This document shows positions 58,472 to 64,000 of a DNA stretch of 64,000 nucleotides, piece after piece (within the stretch, counting starts at the first letter, position 1; each line of letters begins with the position of its first letter). The position numbers were made by a program, and so were the translations under genes. This DNA comes from Globodera rostochiensis. Taxonomy: Eukaryota; Nematoda; Chromadorea; Rhabditida; Heteroderidae. The notes beneath the pieces are model-generated. The model was not told the DNA's origin and made no database searches. It saw nothing but the letters and a program-made list of their open reading frames with translations. The DNA is taken from NCBI GenBank assembly GCA_018350325.1, contig JAEVLN010000013.1:1736001-1800000 (forward strand), written 5' to 3'.

Positions 58472-59222
58472 TCAATCACCATGACCATGTTCCAAATACT
58501 TATAATCAGGTCCATGGTGCGGCTCTTTCAGTTGATCATCAGGGTAATGCGTCTCGGCCCAATGCTTATTCTGTGCATCTTCGTTCTTCTTCTGATGATT
58601 TATTGCAATCCACGCTTGCCCATGCAATGTCGTATCATCTTTCTGAATAGGGTGTAATTTTAAAACTACAAAAAAACAAAAATTTTTTAAAAATCGGGAA
58701 AAATCTTTTTGCACAGGGATCTGAACCTCAACCAATTCCTCAAAATTTTTCGGAACTCCGAAATCGTTCCGACCCTACAATTAGTGCAAAGTAGGGTAGG
58801 AGCCGGCGGGGGGGGGGGGGGGGGATCCCCGGTCAAACCGGGACGGGGATACCGGGGACGTACAAACCGGGGATCCCCGTTTTTGGGGATGGGCAAACCG
58901 GGGAACGGGGATGCGAATGGCCGGGGATCCCCGTCCCCATCTTCCGGCTCCTACCCTAGTGCAAAGTTATTATATTTTAGCAAAATACCTTCAGTGTCTC
59001 TAGGTATGTGTGCAGCGTACGTAAGCATATTTTGAATCCTAAGTCTTTCAAATTGTCAAGCAAAACTTTCTTCGTTTTTATATCTTTATTTTCTTCATCA
59101 TAATACTGTTCAACGAATTCCATAGCCTTCTTATTTGATTTGAATGCGTTATATGCGCAATAACCATGCTTTAGAAAGCAACTCAATGTCAGAAGAGTTA
59201 GCAAATAAAACAATTCACGCAT
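58472..59222 (-). CDS. secreted protein, 134 residues, histidine-rich tail (paralogue D)
   Basis: Exons 59222-58989 and 58642-58472 join in phase 0 through GTATTT and CTATTCAG sites. The start MRELFYLLTLLTLSCFL followed by KHGYCAYN is a clear signal peptide. The mature chain is lysine- and acid-rich (NAFKSNKKAMEFVEQYYDEE), then has a histidine-rich tail (HWAETHYPDDQLKEPHHG and LEHGHGD-stop). No known domain is recognised. It lies in the same strand and cluster as paralogues A-C but has a different signal sequence and promoter. Its intron carries a MITE with an exact 8-bp duplication. Confidence 0.75.
58792..58958. mobile_element. MITE with TAGGGTAGGAGCCGG ends, exact 8-bp target duplication
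   Basis: TAGGGTAGGAGCCGG and CCGGCTCCTACCCTA are perfect inverted ends of a 167-bp element. Identical octamers GTGCAAAG flank it at 58784-58791 and 58959-58966. The interior is G/C-rich with GGGGATCCCCG palindromes. It sits in the intron of paralogue D. A related TAGGGTAGGACGGG end is seen at 63568. Confidence 0.88.
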
Positions 59223-59889
59223 CTGAAAAATGTTTATTTTTATAAAATTTAATTTAATTTTATAGATCAAATGGTTGTTCGATCGAGAGCATCGATCTTT
59301 GGTCTCTTCAACTCGAGAAAAGTTGCGGACTTTTTGGGTCTCGGGGTGTCGAGCAGGGGTGGACGAAAACAACATTTTTCACTGTTCGAAAACGAAACGA
59401 AACAAAAATTTTCAAAAAACCAAAGTTAATATTAAAAACACAAAACCGGTACCCCCGGTTGCTTTTGCTCTATTCTACAATTCAGGGTTGGAGAGAAGAA
59501 ATTTTGGAAGAATACAATATTAAAAATTCTGCCCAAATTTTTGTTCGAGAGTACAGTATTTTGCCCAGTATTTTACACTTTTAAAAATCCGGAGATTTTT
59601 TGGAGCTTTTTTGGAATGAGAGAGGGCCAAAATTTGAAGATTTTAACGATATTTGTTAAGAAAATTGGTCAATTACGAATGAAAAAAAGGTTCTTTAATG
59701 ATATAAAGAGAAATGAATTATCTGTTTTAAACATTAAATTATATAAGCTTTTATATTAAAATTATGCCATCAAGTCTGCACTTTTTGTGACCTGCATTGG
59801 GTCATAGATATATGTTGCACTTTGTTTAAAATATGCCACGTTTGGCAATGTGCCATCGAAATATATTTTCACTCTTTATTTGTTGTAGC

Positions 59890-60135
59890 TTATAAAATAT
59901 GCACTTTTTGTTGATTTAATTGATTTTAATCATCCCCCAAAATAGAAAATATTTTTAAAAATGTCAAATGCTTTTAAAATATGCACTTTTTGTTGATTTA
60001 ATTGATTTTAATCATCCCCCAAAATAGAAAATATTTTTAAAAATGTCAAATGCTTTTAAAATATGCACTTTTTGTTGATTTAATTGATTTTAATCATCCC
60101 CCCAAAATAGAAAATATTTTTAAAAAGGTCAACAA
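59890..60135 (-). repeat. three tandem 82-bp copies of the cluster-promoter upstream block
   Basis: GCACTTTTTGTTGATTTAAT recurs at 59901, 59983 and 60065. Each unit runs to AAAATAGAAAATATTTTTAAA. The same block stands once upstream of paralogues A, B and C. Here it lacks the TATA part and no signal-peptide exon follows. Confidence 0.9.
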
Positions 60136-60700
60136 GTGCATTCATTCACTAAATCATATGGTTATTGAAAAAGAAAGACAATAATTGATTGGAAAAATTA
60201 TTTACAAATAATAAAATAATATGTCTAAGTCCAGCCTGAAGACTGATCATCTGGCGCCCGGAAAATGCAACACTAATTTGAAAGAAAATTTTTGAATTTG
60301 TTGAATTTTTGAAAATTAGGAAAACCCGACTTTTAATTAACACCAAAGTCGGATAGAATAACTGGGTAGAGACTTATGTTGGTTAGGCTTAAGCCTAAGC
60401 CACCCTAGGCTTAGGCTTAAGCATAAAACAGTGGACCCGCCCTCCGTCTTGCCCCTCTACTTGCTTCGTCATCGGCTCGTTGTTGGCGAGCCACTACGCG
60501 GCCTTATATTTCGTAGTAGACTTTAGAATTTGACACTCAAATCTATTTAAAAACATTTTATTAGTGTCGCATTTTCCGGTGTCGCATATTCTGGTGTCGT
60601 AATTTTCCGGCCACCGATCATCTGCTGGTCGTCCATTCTGGAGAAAAAAAGTCTTTTAGTGTAAAAAGTGGTAAACAATACGGTGTCCGTACCCGGAAAG
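60131..60700. repeat. segment duplicated at about 62395-62585
   Basis: GTCAACAAGTGCATTCATTC, then AAAGACAATAATTGATTGG, and GTCTAAGTCCAGCCTGAAGA through TAAAAAGTGGTAAACAATACG occur in both places, continuous apart from the 362-bp insertion here. Together with the adjacent promoter block this shows a segmental duplication inside the secreted-gene cluster. Confidence 0.9.
60254..60615. mobile_element. Mutator-like MITE, 362 bp, exact 9-bp target duplication
   Basis: GATCATCTG flanks the element at 60245-60253 and 60616-60624. The paralogous segment near 62513-62521 carries a single GATCATCTG in otherwise continuous homologous DNA, so it is the unoccupied site. The ends share an imperfect inverted CCGGAAAAT...ACAC pattern, with a second CGGAAAATGCGACACTAAT copy inside the right arm. 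A 9-bp duplication is typical of Mutator-like elements. The interior carries a GGCTTAAGCCTAAGCC...GGCTTAGGC palindrome. Confidence 0.85.
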
Positions 60701-61603
60701 GTCGGGGTTGGCCATGTCGCGGGAATTTTAGGGCTCGGGGAGCAACCCTTGTTCAAAAATTTAAAATTTTTGAGAATTCTGCTTGTCTGGGGGGGGGGGG
60801 GGGAACGAAGGCGGTGCCGATAGTCGCCGCCGAGAAAATTTGTTAACAGATTTGCAACCATTTTTGAAGCTTTTATGAAATAGGAGGGGTCCGGCAAAAA
60901 TTTGTTTTTAAAGATTTTGATGGAATTCTTAAAAATTAGTCTTGATTTTTTAAAAAACATTTTCGTAAAAGTCTCGGGTTTTCGGCTCGAGTCTCGGGTT
61001 CAAGTCTCGGTAAATATAGGTCTCGAGCATTGTCCAATAGATTATCGATTAAAATTTCAGAATGAATTTCACTTGGAAAATTTTTTGTTTTTAACGTTAA
61101 TCGTGAACAGTGTGTGAGTGATCGATCAGAAAGTTGTTCCTTTCTTCAGCAAAAGACTCATTTTGATCCATTCTTTTTAGTCCTTTTCCCCTTTCGGTCG
61201 GATTTGATTGGACAGACGAGCATTCTGCAATGTTTAAAGAAATCGTTTTGAAATTTTAACATTTTGAGTATTAAATGCAAAAAATTTTTCGAATGATATT
61301 GAAGATTTTGATTTGATTAGATATGAAAAACGTTTTTAAAATGAACAAATCGTCTTTTTACCAAATAATAATGCATAAAGAATACGCGAAATGGAGTGTG
61401 TTAATTCTGTAAGGATGAGAATCTCTCGACTGTTCCGGCTCGAGATTTTTCGAGACTCGAGATTCTCGAGAAATCTCGTCTCGAATAAAACTGAATTTTC
61501 GAAATTTTTCGAGACCCGAGATTTTTTTTTTCGAGAATCTCGTCTCGAGTCTCGCTCAAGTCTGGGCTCTACTTTACTATTACAATGAACCACCATTTTG
61601 TTC

Positions 61604-62083
61604 TCATTGTTTGCTTTCATCCCCATAGCACCTCGCTAATTTCTGCACACAAAAAGAAACAATAGAAATCAAAAAGAAGAAAATTTGGACGATTAATATT
61701 TAGGTCTGGCTGGACCAGGGCTGGGCAAAATTTCGAATTTCGGAAATACCGGGATTTTTGGGCTTTTCGAATTTAAAATCGTTTCGGATTTTTTGGGATT
61801 TCGGGCTTCAAATTTTATTTTCCGACAGCCCTGCTGCTGGTCTGGACCCAGGTCCAGAGTCCGGGCTCTAGTAAAATGCATTGACTGTTACCTTTTTTGA
61901 GCTCTCCGTGCCGGGATTCATTTTTGGCGAATTCACTTGGGTCCATTCACTGACTGTTTTTTTTAAATTTACATTAATAATCGGCTTCGTCTTTTTGCTG
62001 TCTTTTCCTTTCCCGGCATTACAAATTGCGGACAATGCCAAAATGGTGACCACAATTAGGACAACAACAGCGTGAAATTGCAT
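61604..62083 (-). CDS. small secreted protein, 76 residues (paralogue C)
   Basis: Exons 62083-61892 and 61642-61604 join in phase 0 (GTAACA donor, GTGCAG acceptor). MQFHAVVVLIVVTILALSAI is a signal peptide, followed by CNAGKGKDSKKTKP as in paralogue A. The middle (INVNLKKTVSEWTQ, then NSPKMNPGTESSKK) is unique. Exon 2 gives KLARCYGDESKQ: its start equals the tail of paralogue A and its end equals that of paralogue B. If the intron is retained the frame ends VTVNAFY-stop. Function unknown; probably extracellular. Confidence 0.72.
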
Positions 62084-62400
62084 ACCGACCTGCTGAGAAG
62101 AACAAAAAGATTTTGTTTTAAAAATGAAATAAACTTTTTGGTCTCTAAATTTAATTTAATGAAAAAATTTAAAAATGTTACCTGAAATTTCTTTTCTGAA
62201 GCTTTTTGGAGTGATTAAAGAGAGTTGTGTAAGCCGTGGGAATGAATGAATATTTTAGCTGACCTATCATTATTTATATTGACGAATTTACAGACATAAT
62301 CAATATTATTTTGGAGTTTATGCTTTTAAAATATTCACTTTTTGTTGATTTAATTGATTTTAATCATCCCCCAAAATAGAAAATATTTTTAAAAAGGTCA
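62084..62400 (-). promoter_or_regulatory. conserved promoter and 5'-UTR intron of paralogue C
   Basis: TATAAA (complement of 62273-62278) lies 190 bp before the ATG. The CTCCAAAAAGCTTCAG block, GTAAC donor, CTTCTCAG acceptor and the upstream ATTAAATCAACAAAAAGTG block match those of paralogues A and B. Confidence 0.65.
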
Positions 62401-62629
62401 ACAAGTGCATTCATTCACTAATCATATGCTTATTGAAAAAGAAAGACAATAATTGATTGGAAAAATTATTTACAAATAATAAAATAATATGTCTAAGTCC
62501 AGCCTGAAGACTGATCATCTGCTGGTCGTCCATTCTGGAGAAAAGTCTTTTAGTGTAAAAAGTGGTAAACAATACGTTGTCCGTGTACGTTTTGCCATCA
62601 CAGCAAAAATTTTACTTTTTGCCACCTCA

Positions 62630-63220
62630 AGAATTGTTTAAATATTCGAATTTGGGAAAACGGAAATCAGATATGGATTCTACGCCCCCGAATACCCCTA
62701 GAAACACCTTTTCCCGATTTTGAAAAAAAAATTAATTTAAAAAAAGGGATGCGCGGGGGGTGACCATCGCCACTAATACTGTTTTAATATACAAAATTTT
62801 TAAAGCTAGTGATCCTCTTATTTTTACAAAATTCTCCGTGTTTTTCTCATTTTATGGTGCAAAAATCTTAGATTTTTGTCCAACTTTGAGCTAAGATATG
62901 ATTTTTTAAAGGGTCTCGGTCTCGAGTCTCGGGGTCGGTCTCGAGTCTCGACTCGAGAAAAGTCTCGGGTTTTTTGGGTCTCAGTCTCGAGTCTCGGGGT
63001 CAAGTCTCGGTCTCGAGTTTCGGTAAATTTTAGGTCTCGTGCAGCACTAGTAAGGTACCCTCAGCTGCGGGTAAGATTGCTACCCTAGGTCGGACCAGGG
63101 TAAGCACTCGACCTAGCTTCCTTTAAAATTAATTTAAAAATATTTAAAAGTCATTAAAAATAAATACAAGAGTGGGACTAATAAAATAACTATCTGCTCT
63201 TTCATTCTTTCTTCAGGACT
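62630..63220. other. spacer with TCTCGAG-type element remnant
   Basis: A degenerate GGTCTCGAGTCTCGGG array at 62910-63050 ends TCTCGTGCAGCACTAGTA, one changed base from the right terminus of the elements at 46729 and 49435. No gene is seen. Confidence 0.6.
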
Positions 63221-63226
63221 CATTGA

Positions 63227-63361
63227 TCAATTCTTTTTACGACTTTTCTTTTTAGTTGATGAGCTTGATGACGTGTCTTCAGGCAGCTGCTGTGGTAGAT
63301 GTTGGGGGGATTGCTGGGGGGCATCGAACAAACTTTGCGCAAAGTTGTCAAACTCGTGACC
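63227..63361 (-). CDS. 3' exon of a secreted-cluster paralogue (PEDTSS / KKN-stop type)
   Basis: After a CAATTCAG acceptor, a 44-codon frame (GHEFDNFAQSLFDAPQQSPQ...) runs through PEDTSSSSSTKKKSRKKN-stop. It is homologous to the exon at 55901-56014 in its first part and to that at 53974-54123 in its last. The frame also stays open upstream to about 63409. No signal-peptide exon is seen before the window's repeats at 63560 onward; the 5' part may lie beyond or be lost. Confidence 0.4.
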   Translation of the reverse strand, partial: GHEFDNFAQSLFDAPQQSPQHLPQQLPEDTSSSSSTKKKSRKKN

Positions 63362-63559
63362 CTGAATTGTGTATATAATGCAGTGATGCTTGCTTGATAC
63401 CCCCGACACTTTTTCGAGACTCGATATGAGACAGAAAGCCGAGAGGACGAATTTGAAAATAGTAGGTAAATTTGTATTGGAGGAAGTGTCGACAACTTTT
63501 AGGACAAAGTGTCGTCCAAATTTTGAGTGGGACGCACCAAAGTTGGTACAGTGAGGTAG

Positions 63560-64000
63560 TTTAAAGTAGGGTAGGACGGGACCGGGACTTTTGGGAAAAA
63601 CCGGGACTTCCCGGGACTAGAAAAACCGGGACCGGGACTTTTCAAGGGAAAATTTTTTTGTATTTTTGAAATTTGACTCAATTTGTTAAAGAAATTTCAT
63701 CAAAATTTTAGCAAAATTATCAATTTTCCTTCGGAATTTCGGGAAAAATTGGTTACGTAAGAGTGGAGGATGTTCGGTGGTGCCGACAGGCGCCGCCGAA
63801 GAAATTTTTACAAAAATTGGCAATCTTTAAGGAACTTGAAGCAAAAATTCAGAAAGATGTGATGAATTTATTTTAAAAATTCTTGTATCTATTCTTTTTT
63901 TGCGTGCATTTTTAATTGAAAAATATTAGAATATTTATTTTAAAAATATTATTAATGAGAGGGTGCCTATTTGAGTAGAGGAGAAAACAAATAAACAAGT
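63560..64000. other. right window edge, no gene seen
   Basis: GGGACCGGGACTTTT words at 63575-63640 resemble the MITE at 47718-47923, and a TAGGGTAGGACGGG word resembles the end of that at 58792. A GGTGCCGACAGGCGCCGCCG segment at 63779 is also present near 2180 and 2335. The rest is AT-rich. Confidence 0.5.

Overview
The window reads as nuclear DNA of a nematode. It has two large intron-rich genes with typical animal domains, short GT-AG introns, very many foldback transposons and minisatellites, and scattered motifs built from TTAGGC, the nematode telomere hexamer. Long G/C homopolymers and a cluster of small, paralogous, secreted-protein genes would suit a plant-parasitic (tylenchid) nematode. 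That placement is inference, because no rRNA or other taxonomic marker is present.

Layout. 1-7.3 kb: repeats (a 67/70-bp satellite, a 17-bp minisatellite, a 57-bp minisatellite), a hAT-type MITE with an exact 8-bp target duplication, two copies of a CCAAT/TATA promoter-like segment, and a decayed coding region. 8.2-9.7 kb (+): a six-exon gene for a ~343-residue coiled-coil protein. 10.4-11.1 kb: a foldback element carrying TTAGGC-like palindromes. 12.2-34.5 kb (-): a MAGI-type scaffold gene with a partial guanylate-kinase-like domain, two WW domains and at least five PDZ domains. It has a ~8-10 kb TGATCA-rich intron and a 30-bp minisatellite. 37.0-52.9 kb (+): a complete ABCC/MRP transporter gene, 32 exons and 1700 codons, every intron phase closing. 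One of its introns holds a 3.5-kb tandem array. 53.9-63.4 kb (-): a family of short secreted-protein genes with near-identical promoters, 5'-UTR introns and signal peptides, variable middles and shared 3' exons, interspersed with promoter duplications and MITEs.

The MAGI-like and MRP genes are divergently transcribed from about 36.5-37.0 kb and could share a regulatory region. The most unusual signals are the modular secreted-gene cluster, tandem duplications that copy the 3' splice site of two MRP exons (13 tandem acceptor copies before the last exon), probable GC-AG introns, an alternative first exon in the MAGI gene, and several MITEs with readable target-site duplications, one with its empty site preserved in a paralogous segment.
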